This document shows, piece after piece, positions 51,850-62,529 of a stretch of 64,000 nucleotides of DNA (within the stretch, counting starts at the first letter, position 1; every line of letters starts with the position of its first letter). Under the pieces are notes generated by a model. It did not search any database. It was not told the DNA's origin and saw nothing but the letters and a program-made list of their open reading frames with translations. The position numbers and the translations under genes are program-made. The DNA is from Rhizobium laguerreae (GTDB lineage: Bacteria > Pseudomonadota > Alphaproteobacteria > Rhizobiales > Rhizobiaceae), in assembly GCF_002008165.1 (NCBI RefSeq), contig NZ_MRDM01000011.1, positions 434,001 through 498,000 of the forward strand, in the 5' to 3' direction.

Positions 51850-52602
51850 TCAGCCTGCTTCGCGGAAGCGGTATCCCACTCCGTAGAGTGTTTCAATCAT
51901 ATCAAAGTCGGTGTCGACCATCTTGAATTTCTTGCGCAGCCGCTTGATGTGGCTGTCGATGGTCCGGTCGTCGACATAGACCTGTTCGTCATAGGCTGCG
52001 TCCATCAGCGCGTCGCGGCTTTTGACGACGCCGGGGCGCTGCGCCAGCGAATGCAGGATCAGGAATTCGGTCACCGTCAGCGTCACGGCCTCGCCTTTCC
52101 AGGTGCAGGTATGGCGTTCCTGGTCCATGACCAGTTGCCCGCGCTCCAGCGAGCGGGCCTGCTGCACCGCGCCGGTCTTCGGCGCGCCGCTGGGGCCGGT
52201 GCCGGCGGCGGCGGCTTCGCGGCTTGACGCGCGGCGCAGGACGGCGCGCACGCGCTCCACCAGCAGACGCTGCGAAAAAGGTTTGGTGATGAAATCATCG
52301 GCGCCCATCTTCAGGCCGAAGAGTTCATCGATCTCCTCATCCTTGGAGGTGAGGAAGATGACGGGAATATCCGACTTCTGCCGCAGGCGGCGCAGCAGTT
52401 CCATGCCGTCCATGCGCGGCATCTTGATGTCGAAGATCGCCAGCTGCGGCGGTCGCGCCAGCAGGCCGTCGAGCGCCGAAGCACCGTCCGTATACGTCTC
52501 GACCTTATATCCTTCGGCCTCCAGCGCGATCGACACCGAGGTGAGGATGTTGCGGTCGTCATCAACGAGCGCGATTGTCGGCATGGTGTTGGTCTCCGTC
52601 AT
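51850..52602 (-). CDS. chvI: Response regulator ChvI
   Basis: OmpR-type transcription factor phosphorylated by ChvG. The 250-residue product has the receiver domain with D-D-D near residue 14, phospho-acceptor Asp58 in [10 protein letters not shown] and Lys in I-T-K-P-F, an Ala/Gly/Pro-rich linker and a winged-helix DNA-binding domain ending Y-G-V-G-Y-R-F. Two starts six codons apart are possible; M1 has GGGAG upstream. It precedes chvG, with a RIME element in between, and is divergent from pckA. Confidence 0.96.
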   Translation of the reverse strand: MTETNTMPTIALVDDDRNILTSVSIALEAEGYKVETYTDGASALDGLLARPPQLAIFDIKMPRMDGMELLRRLRQKSDIPVIFLTSKDEEIDELFGLKMGADDFITKPFSQRLLVERVRAVLRRASSREAAAAGTGPSGAPKTGAVQQARSLERGQLVMDQERHTCTWKGEAVTLTVTEFLILHSLAQRPGVVKSRDALMDAAYDEQVYVDDRTIDSHIKRLRKKFKMVDTDFDMIETLYGVGYRFREAG

Positions 52603-52921
52603 CAGTGCGCAATCTCCCGGATCTGCTCTCCCCAGGCGGTCTCAGTGACCGGATGCGCTTATGGAGGATAAAGGTGGAACAAATTGTGGCAAAGATAAAG
52701 GGGAGGATTGTCGCAAAATTCGCCTGCAATCTTAAGTAGCGCGTTCGAATCTTTAAACCCGACCTATTCAAACGATTTAAAATTGAGGCGATAAATTTAA
52801 ATCGATTAATTATTTGATATCACAGCATTTTCTCCAGTTTTCCATCTTGTGTTTTAAAATTTCTGCCCGTATTTTCGCGATTAGTTTTAACGGCAACGAG
52901 CCTGAGTGAAGGGAACTAGCC
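52603..52921. promoter_or_regulatory. Divergent chvI/pckA control region with LacI-type half-sites
   Basis: This 319-base gap has no gene and is markedly A+T-rich from 52660. Two related A+T palindromes centred on CG are visible: around 52768-52781 (TTCAAACGATTTAAA) and 52796-52809 (TTTAAATCGATTAA), with centres 30 bases apart, about three helical turns. CGATTTAAA and TTTAAATCG also form a perfect inverted pair across them. LacI-family operators have this central CG, and in Sinorhizobium a LacI-family protein, PckR, controls pckA. That the same holds here is inference. Confidence 0.5.
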
Positions 52922-54532
<1,611 letters not shown>

Positions 54533-54546
54533 GCAGATCAAACCTC

Positions 54547-54562
54547 TGACTCACGTGAAACC
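54547..54562. promoter_or_regulatory. Weak parS-like sequence
   Basis: TGACTCACGTGAAACC matches parS at 13 of 16 positions; the right half TCACGTGAAAC is intact. It lies 41 kb from the proposed oriC, between pckA and arfB, and overlaps the pckA terminator arm. May be a low-affinity ParB site or chance. Confidence 0.45.
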
Positions 54563-54587
54563 CGGCATCGCAAGATCGCCGGGTTTT
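54559..54587 (+). terminator. Terminator of pckA
   Basis: Arms AACCCGGC / GCCGGGTT with an 11-base loop, ending in TTTT. It lies 27 bases after the pckA stop. Confidence 0.9.
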
Positions 54588-54640
54588 CCATGTCACAGCC
54601 GATATTTTCAATTCGCCGCCGATGTGAGATAGAACGCCGC

Positions 54641-55084
54641 ATGGCCAGCGACGCGCTCTATATCGATGACAGGATCACCATCGCGGGATGGGAGCTGACG
54701 GAACAGTTCGTTCTGGCGGGCGGTCCCGGCGGGCAGAATGTCAACAAGGTCTCGACCGCTGTCCAGCTGTTCTTCAACATCGCGAATTCGCCGTCCCTCA
54801 ATGATCGTGTCAAAACCAATGCGATCAAGCTCGCCGGCCGGCGTTTGTCGAAGGAGGGCGTGCTGATGATCGAGGCGAGCCGGTTTCGCAGCCAGGACAG
54901 AAACCGCGAGGATGCGCGCGACCGATTGAAGGAGCTGATCCTCGAGGCCGCCAAGCCGCCGCCGCCGCCGCGCAAGAAGACCAGGCCGACCAAGGGCTCG
55001 GTCGAACGCCGCCTGAAGGAAAAATCCGGTCGCTCGGAAGTCAAGAAAATGCGCGGCCGCCCCGGCGGCGGCGGCGGTGAGTGA
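54641..55084 (+). CDS. arfB: Alternative ribosome-rescue factor ArfB (peptidyl-tRNA hydrolase)
   Basis: Frees ribosomes stalled on mRNAs without a stop codon. The 147-residue product has the G-G-P-G-G-Q motif of class I release factors near residue 27, and a long basic tail (R-K-K-T-R-P ... K-K-M-R-G-R) that enters the empty mRNA channel. The start M-A-S-D-A-L at 54641 matches the family N terminus; an upstream ATG at 54590 lies in the pckA terminator tail. It overlaps alkB if the latter starts at 55077. Confidence 0.94.
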   Translation: MASDALYIDDRITIAGWELTEQFVLAGGPGGQNVNKVSTAVQLFFNIANSPSLNDRVKTNAIKLAGRRLSKEGVLMIEASRFRSQDRNREDARDRLKELILEAAKPPPPPRKKTRPTKGSVERRLKEKSGRSEVKKMRGRPGGGGGE

Positions 55085-55697
55085 CATGCCGGAGCTCTTC
55101 AGCGGCATCCGCCATCTCCCCGGTTACCTCGACCGAGCGCGTCAGGAGGCATTGGTCGAGATAATCCGCTCCGTCGTCGCCGAAGCGCCGCTTTATGTGC
55201 CCGCCATGCCTGGCACCGGCAAGCCGATGTCCGTGCGCATGACCAATTGCGGGCCGCTCGGCTGGGTGACGGACAAAGAGCGCGGCTATCGCTACCAGCC
55301 GACGCACCCGGCAACCGGCAGACCCTGGCCTGATATGCCGCAGCAATTGCTCGATATCTGGAATGACGTTTCGGGTTACGACAAGCCGCCGGAAGCCTGC
55401 CTCGTCAATTTCTACTCCGACGAAGCGCGCATGGGCTTGCATCAGGACAAGGACGAACAGGATCTCAAAGCCCCGGTCGTCTCGATCTCGCTCGGCAACA
55501 GCTGCCTCTTTCGCGTCGGCGGTCTCAGCCGCAATGATCGCACGCTATCTTTCAAGCTTTCGAGCGGTGATCTGGTCGTGCTGGGCGGCGAGGGGAGGCT
55601 GTGTTTCCACGGCGTCGACCGTATCCATCCGGCGACGTCGACGCTGCTGAAGAATGGCGGCCGCATCAATCTGACGCTTCGCCGCGTCAATCCCTAA
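55077..55697 (+). CDS. alkB: Alpha-ketoglutarate-dependent DNA repair dioxygenase AlkB
   Basis: Removes 1-methyladenine and 3-methylcytosine damage by oxidative demethylation. The product of up to 206 residues has the iron ligands His122 and Asp124 in L-H-Q-D-K-D-E and His178 in F-H-G-V-D, and the 2-oxoglutarate arginine in R-I-N-L-T-L-R. The start is either GTG at 55077, overlapping arfB by eight bases, or ATG at 55086. It converges on coaA with only 14 bases between the stops. Confidence 0.94.
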   Translation: MSDMPELFSGIRHLPGYLDRARQEALVEIIRSVVAEAPLYVPAMPGTGKPMSVRMTNCGPLGWVTDKERGYRYQPTHPATGRPWPDMPQQLLDIWNDVSGYDKPPEACLVNFYSDEARMGLHQDKDEQDLKAPVVSISLGNSCLFRVGGLSRNDRTLSFKLSSGDLVVLGGEGRLCFHGVDRIHPATSTLLKNGGRINLTLRRVNP

Positions 55698-55711
55698 AAA
55701 TATAGGCGCCG

Positions 55712-56707
55712 CTATAGTTTTCGCAGCGCAACCTGTTCGATCAGGTGATCCTTGCCCTTTTTCAGGATGAGATCGGCGCGTGGACGCGTCGGCAGAATGT
55801 TCTGCCGCAGGTTCTTCAGGTTGATGTTTGCCCAAAGATCCTCGGCGATTTCGAGCGCTTCCGCGTCGCTGATCGAGGCATAGCGATGGAAATAGGAATT
55901 CGGATCGCGGAAGGCGGTCTCGCGCAGCCGCATGAAGCGCGTGACATACCAGTTGTGGATCTCGTCTTCGGCGGCATCGATATAGATCGAGAAGTCGAAG
56001 AAGTCGGAGACCATCGGCACGATCTTGCCGCCGGCCGGCAGGTCGCGCGATTGCAGCACGTTGATGCCCTCGAAGATCAGGATGTCGGGCCGGTCGACGA
56101 TCTTGTATTCGTCCGGCAGCACGTCGTAGACGAGGTGCGAATAGCTGGGCGCCTTCACATCCGGCCGTCCGGCCTTGATCGCCGAGAGAAAGCGCAGGAT
56201 TGCACCCGTGTCGTAGCTTTCCGGAAAACCCTTGCGCTGCATCAGCTTTTCCCGCTGCAGCACGGCGTTCGGATGCAGGAAGCCGTCGGTGGTGACGAGA
56301 TCGACCTTCGGACTGGAAGGCCAGCGCCCCAGGAGCTCCTTGAGGATACGGGCGGTGGTCGATTTTCCCACAGCGACCGAGCCGGCGATGCCGATGACGA
56401 AGGGCGTCTTCGTCACATCGGACAGGCTGAGGAAGCGGTTGCGCTGTTCAAACAGCATCTGCGAGGATTCGACATGTGCCGAGAGCAGCCGCGACAGCGA
56501 CAGATAGATGCGCCGGACCTCGTCGAGATCGATCGGATCGCCCATCGAACGAAGCCGTTTGACCTCGTCGCTCGCCAGCGTCAACGGCGTGTCGGCGCGG
56601 AATTTCGCCCATTGCTCGGAAGAGAAGAAGTGGTAGGGCGAATAGGATTCCGACTGGAAATGATCCAACGTTTCCGGCACCCCGATAATCTCAGTCGCGA
56701 TACTCAT
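55712..56707 (-). CDS. coaA: Pantothenate kinase, type I
   Basis: First and regulated step of coenzyme A synthesis. The 331-residue product has the P-loop G-S-V-A-V-G-K-S-T near residue 110 and the pantothenate-site region [10 protein letters not shown], as in E. coli CoaA. Its ATG overlaps the hisE stop (ATGA), so it is the last gene of the histidine transcript. The same his-coaA linkage is common in Rhizobiales. Confidence 0.97.
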   Translation of the reverse strand: MSIATEIIGVPETLDHFQSESYSPYHFFSSEQWAKFRADTPLTLASDEVKRLRSMGDPIDLDEVRRIYLSLSRLLSAHVESSQMLFEQRNRFLSLSDVTKTPFVIGIAGSVAVGKSTTARILKELLGRWPSSPKVDLVTTDGFLHPNAVLQREKLMQRKGFPESYDTGAILRFLSAIKAGRPDVKAPSYSHLVYDVLPDEYKIVDRPDILIFEGINVLQSRDLPAGGKIVPMVSDFFDFSIYIDAAEDEIHNWYVTRFMRLRETAFRDPNSYFHRYASISDAEALEIAEDLWANINLKNLRQNILPTRPRADLILKKGKDHLIEQVALRKL

Positions 56708-57027
56708 GAACTCTGCCGGCTGGCCTTTTCCTTGAGGCCGGACTGCGCGGTTCTGCGCTCGAGTTCGGCCATGACATTCTCTAACGGTATTTCAGCAATC
56801 TTCAATACGACCAATAGGTGATAGAGCACATCGGCAGCCTCATAGGTCAGATTGTCGCGGTCGCCGGTTACCGCCGCCATCACGGCTTCGATCGCCTCTT
56901 CACCGAGCTTCTTTGCCGCTTTCGGCTGGCCGGCGGCCACGAGTTTGGCTGTCCAGGATTGCTCCGGCGACGCTTTCGATCGCTCTTCGACGATGCTTTC
57001 GAGATCGGAAAGGGAAAATCCGCTCAT
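56704..57027 (-). CDS. hisE: Phosphoribosyl-ATP pyrophosphatase
   Basis: Second step of histidine synthesis: PR-ATP to PR-AMP. The 107-residue product is a stand-alone HisE with the K-L-G-E-E-A-I-E and E-A-A-D-V-L-Y-H metal-binding motifs of the MazG-like fold. The start M-S-G-F-S-L at 57027 is chosen; a much longer open frame upstream is an accidental reading through hisF. HisI is not in the window. The gap to hisF is 17 bases. Confidence 0.96.
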   Translation of the reverse strand: MSGFSLSDLESIVEERSKASPEQSWTAKLVAAGQPKAAKKLGEEAIEAVMAAVTGDRDNLTYEAADVLYHLLVVLKIAEIPLENVMAELERRTAQSGLKEKASRQSS

Positions 57028-57044
57028 AGGTCCGCCTTCAAGGT

Positions 57045-57833
57045 TCAGTCGAGACGCATGTCGATGCCGCACTTCGACATATAGTGCTTCGCCTCGCTGA
57101 CGGAATAGGTGCCGAAGTGGAAGATCGAGGCGGCCAGCACTGCATTGGCATGGCCTTCCTTCACCCCGGCGACGAGATCGTCGAGATCGCCGACGCCGCC
57201 GGACGCGATGACCGGCACACGCACCGCATCGGCGATCGCCCGCGTCAGCTCCAGATCGTAGCCGACCTTGGTGCCGTCGCGGTCCATCGAGGTGACCAAG
57301 AGCTCGCCGGCGCCGCGCGCCACCATCTTCTCCGCGAATTCGACGGCATCGATGCCGGTCGCGTTGCGGCCACCATGCGTATAGATTTCCCAGGCGCTGA
57401 GATTGTCGCCGCCGACCGCCTGCGTGCGCCGGAGTTTGGCATCGATCGAAACGACGATGCACTGGTCGCCGAACTTGTCGGCTGCCTCGGTGACGAAGTC
57501 GGGATTGCTGACGGCTGCCGAATTGATCGAGACCTTGTCGGCACCGCACAGCAACAGCTTGCGGATATCGGCGATGGTGCGCACCCCGCCGCCGACCGTC
57601 AGCGGCATGAAGCATTGGTCGGCCGTGCGCGACACGACATCGAAGATCGTCTCGCGATTGTCCGAGGAGGCGGTGATGTCGAGGAAGCAGAGTTCGTCGG
57701 CGCCGGCCGCATCATAAGCCTTCGCAGCTTCGACGGGATCGCCGGCATCGACGAGATTGAGGAAGTTGACGCCCTTGACGACACGGCCGTCCTTGACGTC
57801 GAGGCAGGGAATGACGCGGGCCTTGAGGGTCAT
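57045..57833 (-). CDS. hisF: Imidazole glycerol phosphate synthase subunit HisF
   Basis: Cyclase subunit that joins ammonia from HisH to PRFAR, giving IGP and AICAR. The 262-residue barrel has the catalytic aspartates in I-P-C-L-D-V-K-D-G and in T-S-M-D-R-D-G-T-K, and phosphate-binding glycines at the C-terminal strands. Its start abuts the hisA stop without a gap. HisH, its partner, is encoded further upstream in the same transcript. Confidence 0.98.
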   Translation of the reverse strand: MTLKARVIPCLDVKDGRVVKGVNFLNLVDAGDPVEAAKAYDAAGADELCFLDITASSDNRETIFDVVSRTADQCFMPLTVGGGVRTIADIRKLLLCGADKVSINSAAVSNPDFVTEAADKFGDQCIVVSIDAKLRRTQAVGGDNLSAWEIYTHGGRNATGIDAVEFAEKMVARGAGELLVTSMDRDGTKVGYDLELTRAIADAVRVPVIASGGVGDLDDLVAGVKEGHANAVLAASIFHFGTYSVSEAKHYMSKCGIDMRLD

Positions 57834-58580
57834 TTATGCGGTCTCCTTGGCCCGGGCCGCCTTGATCAGCGCCAGCGCTTCCTTGGGATCGATACGACCG
57901 TCATAAAGCGCACGGCCTGAAATCGCCCCTTCCAGCTTCCGCGCATCGGGCTCCAGCATGCGCCTGACATCGTCGAGAGAGGCAAGGCCGCCCGAGGCGA
58001 TGACGGGAATGGAAACGGCGTCGGCAAGTTCCAGCGTCGAACTCCAGTTGATGCCGGCCAGAATGCCGTCGCGGTCGATATCGGTGTAGATGATCGCGGC
58101 GACGCCGGCACCCTCGAATTTCCTGGCGAGCTCGATGACACCGAGTTCGGAGGCTTCCGCCCAACCCTCGACGGCCACCTTGCCGCCCTTGGCATCGATG
58201 CCGACGGCGACATGACCGGGAAATTTCCGGCAGGCCTCGATGACCAGCGCCGGATTTCTGACCGCGATGGTGCCGAGAATGACGCGCCGCAGCCCGCGCG
58301 AAAGCCAGGCCTCGATATGATCGAGGGTGCGAATACCGCCGCCGAGCTGCACGGGATTATCCGTTGCCTTCAAGATCGCTTCGACGGCATCGCCATTTGC
58401 CGAATGTCCCGCAAAGGCGCCGTCGAGATCGACCACGTGCAGCCATTCGAAACCCTGATCTTCGAAGGATCTCGCCTGGGCGGCCGGATCGGTGTTGTAG
58501 ACTGTTGCCTGCTGCATGTCGCCGAGTTTCAGGCGGACGCATTGGCCGCCTTTCAGGTCGATCGCGGGAAAAAGGATCAT
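57834..58580 (-). CDS. hisA: ProFAR isomerase HisA
   Basis: Fourth step of histidine synthesis, an Amadori rearrangement of ProFAR to PRFAR. The 248-residue barrel has Asp8 in P-A-I-D-L-K-G-G and a second catalytic Asp in I-Y-T-D-I-D-R-D-G. It lies between the 185-residue unknown membrane protein gene (six bases upstream) and hisF. Confidence 0.97.
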   Translation of the reverse strand: MILFPAIDLKGGQCVRLKLGDMQQATVYNTDPAAQARSFEDQGFEWLHVVDLDGAFAGHSANGDAVEAILKATDNPVQLGGGIRTLDHIEAWLSRGLRRVILGTIAVRNPALVIEACRKFPGHVAVGIDAKGGKVAVEGWAEASELGVIELARKFEGAGVAAIIYTDIDRDGILAGINWSSTLELADAVSIPVIASGGLASLDDVRRMLEPDARKLEGAISGRALYDGRIDPKEALALIKAARAKETA

Positions 58581-58586
58581 GTCGTC

Positions 58587-59144
58587 TTACGTCCGTAGAG
58601 TGGTCGGTACCATCAGCGCTTTCCACGCATCTACGATATCCGATTGGAAAAAGACAGCGGCAATGGCAGCCGCGCCGAAAAGCAGAAGAAGGAGCAGGGT
58701 GACGGCAAAGCCGGCCCGGACCTGACGCCAAAAGCCCAGGCGCCTCTTGATCGATTTCTCGATGTTTCGTACCTGACGCAACGCATCGCTGTTGACGGCG
58801 GTCAGCCGGATCTGCGGCTCCATCGCCTCGACATAGGTTTCGGCATAACTCGAAAGGATCTGCGAGGCGCGGTCGCGTAGCGTGTTGCGTAGGTCGGTCG
58901 AGAGATAATTGCTGTTGACGGCGGCAAGCTCGGCCTCATCGGGCGAACGGCCGGCGTTCCGCTTGCGATGGCTGAGAACGAAATCGCGCTTTTGCCGCTC
59001 GTAGAGTGCGTAGGCGAGCAGGCCGATCAGATCGTCCTCACCTTCGATATAGAATTCCAGCACCGCCTCGGCGATATCGCCGGCGCTGACCCCGTTCTGC
59101 CGCCGGCTCGAACCGTCGTTTGCGGGGAAAGAGTCATGGATCAT
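58587..59144 (-). CDS. Unknown single-span membrane protein within the histidine operon
   Basis: I do not recognise a named family. The 185-residue product has a mostly helical, charged cytoplasmic part (residues 1 to about 140) and one strong membrane segment near the C terminus (about residues 145-170, with V-T-L-L-L-L-L-L-F-G). This looks like a tail-anchored protein. Its start overlaps the stop of the preceding 60-codon gene (ATGA), and it ends six bases before hisA, so it is clearly translated as part of the operon. Similar genes are found at this position in other rhizobia to my recollection, but no role is known. Confidence 0.8.
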   Translation of the reverse strand: MIHDSFPANDGSSRRQNGVSAGDIAEAVLEFYIEGEDDLIGLLAYALYERQKRDFVLSHRKRNAGRSPDEAELAAVNSNYLSTDLRNTLRDRASQILSSYAETYVEAMEPQIRLTAVNSDALRQVRNIEKSIKRRLGFWRQVRAGFAVTLLLLLLFGAAAIAAVFFQSDIVDAWKALMVPTTLRT

Positions 59145-59323
59145 CGGTCCAGCCTTTCTTTCAGCGCCTTGGCTGCATTGGAAAGCGCCTTCCTGTGGAT
59201 GGCTTCGTCGACACGGCGGATGACCGTGCCGCCGGGAAGCTTGATATCAGAAAAGGGGGGCAAGCCTTCCCTGGAGGGCCGCAACGTGTAGAACACCTTG
59301 CCTGATTTCCGTGAAGCCGGCAT
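59141..59323 (-). CDS. Small conserved-type unknown protein (60 residues)
   Basis: Small basic protein, M-P-A-S-R-K-S-G-K-V-F at the start, then a segment with L-P-P-F-S-D-I-K-L-P-G-G-T-V and a helical, lysine- and arginine-rich end. The start at 59323 is chosen because AGGAG lies six bases upstream; an earlier ATG at 59350 lacks such a site. The ATGA overlap with the next gene argues that it is real. No domain is recognised. It is the first gene after the 117-bp repeat that interrupts the operon. Confidence 0.7.
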   Translation of the reverse strand: MPASRKSGKVFYTLRPSREGLPPFSDIKLPGGTVIRRVDEAIHRKALSNAAKALKERLDR

Positions 59324-59351
59324 CGCGCACTCCTGTTCCGCCGTTTCCATA

Positions 59352-59468
59352 CTAGAACAGGATGATTTTAGGCCGGGTCGGCCTAAAATCTGCATCCTGT
59401 TCTACATTATACAGTCAGAGCATGATGTCGTCCGAAAACCGCTCACACTTTTCGGCATCATGCTCTAG
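59352..59468 (-). repeat. 117-bp double-palindrome intergenic repeat, copy 2
   Basis: Inverted relative to copy 1 at 3939-4055, same length, six differences by my alignment, and CTAG at both ends. It lies between hisH and the 60-residue gene, inside the histidine transcription unit. A further small palindrome GCAAAAC / GTTTTGC at 59515-59537 shows that the gap 59324-59576 is mosaic. Apart from these elements I see nothing in that gap. Confidence 0.88.
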
Positions 59469-59576
59469 GGAAATAAGGCGGCTGTATTAAAAGCCAGCCC
59501 TTGGAGAAATTCCAGCAAAACCGTGTAGCCGTTTTGCTTCGGGATTGTGTGAACAATGCTTGACGGGTTCGGGGCT

Positions 59577-60227
59577 CTACGGGTTCCAGCGCAGAAAATT
59601 GGCGATCAGGGCCAGGCCGAGCTTCTGGCTCTTTTCCGGGTGAAACTGCGCCCCGACCATGTTGTCGCGCCCGACGAAAGCAGTCATCGGACCGCCATAG
59701 TCGGCCGTCGCAATAACATCCTCGGCGTTTTCGGCGGCAAGATGGTAGGAATGCACGAAATAGGCGTGCAGTCCCTGCGACCCCGTCGGAATTCCTTCGA
59801 AGAGCGGATGTTGGCGCTTCAGGTCGAGCGTGTTCCAGCCGATCTGCGGGATCTTGAGTGCCGGATCATCCGGCGTCATCTCGACGACGTTACCGGGAAT
59901 CCAGTTAAAACCGTGCGTCACGGTCTTCTCGAGGCCGCGCGAGGACATGAGCTGCATACCGACGCAGATGCCGAGGAACGGCCGCGCCTTCTTCTCGACA
60001 GCCTCGATCAGAACCTCGGCCATATCAGGCACGGCATCGAGGCCGCGCCGGCAATCGGCATAGGCGCCGACACCGGGAAGCACGATACGATCGGCCGCGG
60101 CAACATCCTCCGCCCTGTCGGTGAGATCGATATGGGCATCGATGCCAGCTTCGTGGGCGGCGCGCTCGAAAGCCTTGGTCGCCGAGCGCAGGTTGCCGGA
60201 GCCATAGTCGATAATCGCGACGCGCAT
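59577..60227 (-). CDS. hisH: Imidazole glycerol phosphate synthase subunit HisH
   Basis: Glutamine amidotransferase that supplies ammonia to HisF. The 216-residue product has the class I amidotransferase nucleophile in L-G-I-C-V-G-M-Q and the later F-H-P-E-K-S with the catalytic His and Glu. The ATG follows GGAGGAC. A DUF2628 gene ends two bases upstream. The 253-base gap downstream, which contains the repeat, separates it from the rest of the operon. Confidence 0.97.
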   Translation of the reverse strand: MRVAIIDYGSGNLRSATKAFERAAHEAGIDAHIDLTDRAEDVAAADRIVLPGVGAYADCRRGLDAVPDMAEVLIEAVEKKARPFLGICVGMQLMSSRGLEKTVTHGFNWIPGNVVEMTPDDPALKIPQIGWNTLDLKRQHPLFEGIPTGSQGLHAYFVHSYHLAAENAEDVIATADYGGPMTAFVGRDNMVGAQFHPEKSQKLGLALIANFLRWNP

Positions 60228-60229
60228 CG

Positions 60230-60715
60230 TCAGCGTCCTCCATCAAAACCAAAGAGACCAAGCGACGTTGCATCGCCGTGCGGGCTGTTCGGACGGGCCT
60301 TGTTCTGCCAGTCCGGTGCCGCGGCGTCGTCACTAGCTGCGATGGCCGCCCTGTCCGAAAAATAGACCTGCTCAGCAATGCCGATCGTATCGGCCGCAAT
60401 GAATGCGTCTTCGTTCCAGCCCTTGGCAGCAAGGTTGCGGACCCGGAAATTCTGGCCCTCGAGACCGACCAGCATATTCACGCCCAACAGGATTGCCGCT
60501 CCCGCCGGCCCGAGGCCCGGTTCGTCCATCAGCGCACCACCAATCCCCTGCAGCAGAAAGGCCGCGGCCGCATGCAGCCAAAGCCGATGCGCCAGCAGCC
60601 AAACCCATGGAAACAGGAAGCCGAGCAGCGTGAAGCCGTCACGGATGGTTCGCGTCTCATCGGCCGTGGCGCTCGTGTTACCGGGCGGTGTCAGGAAGAT
60701 ATAGCTGGATGTCAC
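60230..60715 (-). CDS. DUF2628 membrane protein in the histidine operon
   Basis: The 161-residue product begins [10 protein letters not shown] after a GTG start and has about three hydrophobic segments between residues 30 and 85 ([11 protein letters not shown] and following), then a soluble C-terminal part. This matches DUF2628, a family of unknown role. The GTG is preferred because GGGAGC lies upstream and longer readings run back into hisB. It is tightly placed between hisB and hisH, so it is co-transcribed with histidine genes, yet it has no known part in the pathway. Confidence 0.85.
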   Translation of the reverse strand: MTSSYIFLTPPGNTSATADETRTIRDGFTLLGFLFPWVWLLAHRLWLHAAAAFLLQGIGGALMDEPGLGPAGAAILLGVNMLVGLEGQNFRVRNLAAKGWNEDAFIAADTIGIAEQVYFSDRAAIAASDDAAAPDWQNKARPNSPHGDATSLGLFGFDGGR

Positions 60716-60737
60716 TGCCGCTGCTCCCTTGAAGGGC

Positions 60738-61346
60738 TCAGACAAGCGTGCCCTTGGTCGAGGGAACACGGCCCGCCTGTCTCGGATCGATCTCTGTTGC
60801 CGTGCGCAATGCACGGGCAACGGCCTTGAAGCATGTCTCGGCAATATGGTGATTGTTGGCACCATAATGGTTGAGAATATGCAAGGTGATGCCGGCATTC
60901 TGGGCGAGCGCATGGAAGAATTCGCGCACGAGCTCGGTGTCGAAAGTGCCGATCTTCGGCGCGCTGAAGGCAACATTCCAGACGAGGAACGGCCGGCCGG
61001 AAAGATCGACCGCAGCCTTGGTCATCGTCTCGTCCATGGCGAGATCGATCGAGGCGTAGCGGGTGATCCCGCGCCGGTCGCCGAGCGCCTTGGAGATCGC
61101 CTGGCCGATGGCGATGCCGGTATCTTCGACCGTATGATGGTCGTCGATATGCAGGTCGCCCTTGGCATCGATCTCCATGTCGATGAGGGAGTGTCGCGAA
61201 AGCTGGTCGAGCATGTGGTCGAAGAAGCCGACGCCCGTCGAGATCGTCGATTTGCCGGTGCCGTCGAGATTGACGGAAACGGAAATCGAGGTTTCGTTGG
61301 TCTTGCGGGAAACGCTGCCGGTGCGGCTCGCTGCGGTCTCGGCCAT
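60738..61346 (-). CDS. hisB: Imidazoleglycerol-phosphate dehydratase
   Basis: Sixth step of histidine synthesis, a Mn-dependent dehydration of IGP. The 202-residue product is the stand-alone dehydratase, without the phosphatase domain of E. coli HisB, and has the two metal motifs D-D-H-H-T-V-E-D and N-N-H-H-I-A-E. The start M-A-E-T-A-A at 61346 has GGAGGG upstream; M1 at 61358 is possible. It heads the leftward histidine transcript and is divergent from hslV. Confidence 0.97.
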   Translation of the reverse strand: MAETAASRTGSVSRKTNETSISVSVNLDGTGKSTISTGVGFFDHMLDQLSRHSLIDMEIDAKGDLHIDDHHTVEDTGIAIGQAISKALGDRRGITRYASIDLAMDETMTKAAVDLSGRPFLVWNVAFSAPKIGTFDTELVREFFHALAQNAGITLHILNHYGANNHHIAETCFKAVARALRTATEIDPRQAGRVPSTKGTLV

Positions 61347-61502
61347 ATGGCCCTCCATCGGGAATAAGGCCGTTCCTTATCAGGCGCATCGGGAAATATC
61401 CAGAAGCCGGGCAAGAGAAAAGCCGGCCCATTTGCAATCGGCGCCAGTCCACTTACATAGGGCTCAACAGGGCCGGCATGCGGCCCGGCAGACAGGTGTT
61501 TT

Positions 61503-62030
61503 ATGACAACAATCATTACAGTTCGAAAAGGCGGCAAGGTGGTGATGGCAGGCGATGGCCAGGTGAGCCTCGGCCAGACCGTCATGAAGGGCAATGCCCG
61601 CAAGGTGCGCCGCATCGGTAAGGGCGAAGTCGTCGCCGGTTTCGCCGGCGCCACCGCCGATGCCTTTACTCTGCTCGAAAGGCTTGAAAAGAAGCTGGAG
61701 CAGTATCCCGGTCAGCTGATGCGCGCCGCCGTCGAACTCGCCAAGGACTGGCGCACCGACAAGTACCTGCGCAATCTCGAAGCCATGATGCTGGTCGCCG
61801 ACAAGTCGATCACGCTGGCGATCACCGGCAACGGCGACGTTCTGGAACCGGAGCATGGCACAACGGCGATCGGTTCCGGCGGCAATTTTGCCCTCGCGGC
61901 CGCCCTCGCACTCATGGATACCGACAAATCGGCCGAAGAGATCGCCCGCCGCGCCCTCGATATCGCCGCCGACATCTGCGTCTACACGAACCACAACGTC
62001 GTGGTGGAATCGCTGGATGCCGAAGGCTGA
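61503..62030 (+). CDS. hslV: ATP-dependent protease subunit HslV
   Basis: Proteasome-like peptidase of the HslUV protease. The 175-residue product starts M-T-T-I-I-T-V-R, so removal of Met exposes the N-terminal threonine nucleophile; G-D-G-Q-V-S-L-G-Q follows. There is no long N-terminal extension. The divergent gap to hisB (156 bases) presumably holds a heat-shock promoter, but I could not pick a convincing one. The gene overlaps a GNAT gene by 14 bases. Confidence 0.97.
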   Translation: MTTIITVRKGGKVVMAGDGQVSLGQTVMKGNARKVRRIGKGEVVAGFAGATADAFTLLERLEKKLEQYPGQLMRAAVELAKDWRTDKYLRNLEAMMLVADKSITLAITGNGDVLEPEHGTTAIGSGGNFALAAALALMDTDKSAEEIARRALDIAADICVYTNHNVVVESLDAEG

Positions 62031-62529
62031 ACCCTATGCCTTCCGGCCGCTTGCCGCGGTTGACCTGGCGCTCCTCGCCAAATGGCTGGAAAGCCGGCAT
62101 GTCAGGCGCTGGTGGAGCGATCCGGCCAAGGCGCTGGCTTCGATGGAAAAGCATATCGATGCGGCCTCCGTCTCGTGCTTCATCGTCACGCTGAATGGAA
62201 AGGACTTCGCCTTTATCCAGGCGGCCGATCTCGACGACGTGGACGATGAAGCGCTCGCCGGTCAGCCGAAGGGCACCTACGGCATCGACCAGTTCATCGG
62301 CATCGAGGAACTCGCGGGCAAGGGTCATGGACCGGCCTTTATGATAGGGTTTTGCGATATGCTCTTTGCAAAGGGCGCGCAGCGGATCCTGGTCGATCCG
62401 CATCCTGACAACGCATTCGCAATCAGAGCCTATACCAAGGCGGGCTTTCAAGGACTTGGCGAAACAACGACTAATTACGGCCGGGCGCTGTTGATGGCCC
62501 TGGACCGCCAGGAGAATGACACGCAATGA
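62017..62529 (+). CDS. GNAT-family N-acetyltransferase between hslV and hslU
   Basis: The 170-residue product has the GNAT fold: an early F-R-P-L strand, the acetyl-CoA loop A-G-K-G-H-G-P-A near residue 105 and the late [18 protein letters not shown], which resembles aminoglycoside 6'-acetyltransferases and siderophore acetylases. The true substrate is unknown and drug resistance should not be assumed. It overlaps hslV by 14 bases and hslU by 4, so it is translated with the protease. A start further upstream at 61855 would run through hslV and is rejected. Confidence 0.9.
   Translation: MPKAEPYAFRPLAAVDLALLAKWLESRHVRRWWSDPAKALASMEKHIDAASVSCFIVTLNGKDFAFIQAADLDDVDDEALAGQPKGTYGIDQFIGIEELAGKGHGPAFMIGFCDMLFAKGAQRILVDPHPDNAFAIRAYTKAGFQGLGETTTNYGRALLMALDRQENDTQ

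Noticed and set aside
61359..61502. RpoH heat-shock promoter for hslV
   Set aside because: A TTTGCA and CTTACATAGG pair can be drawn, but it fits the rhizobial RpoH consensus too poorly to list as a feature.
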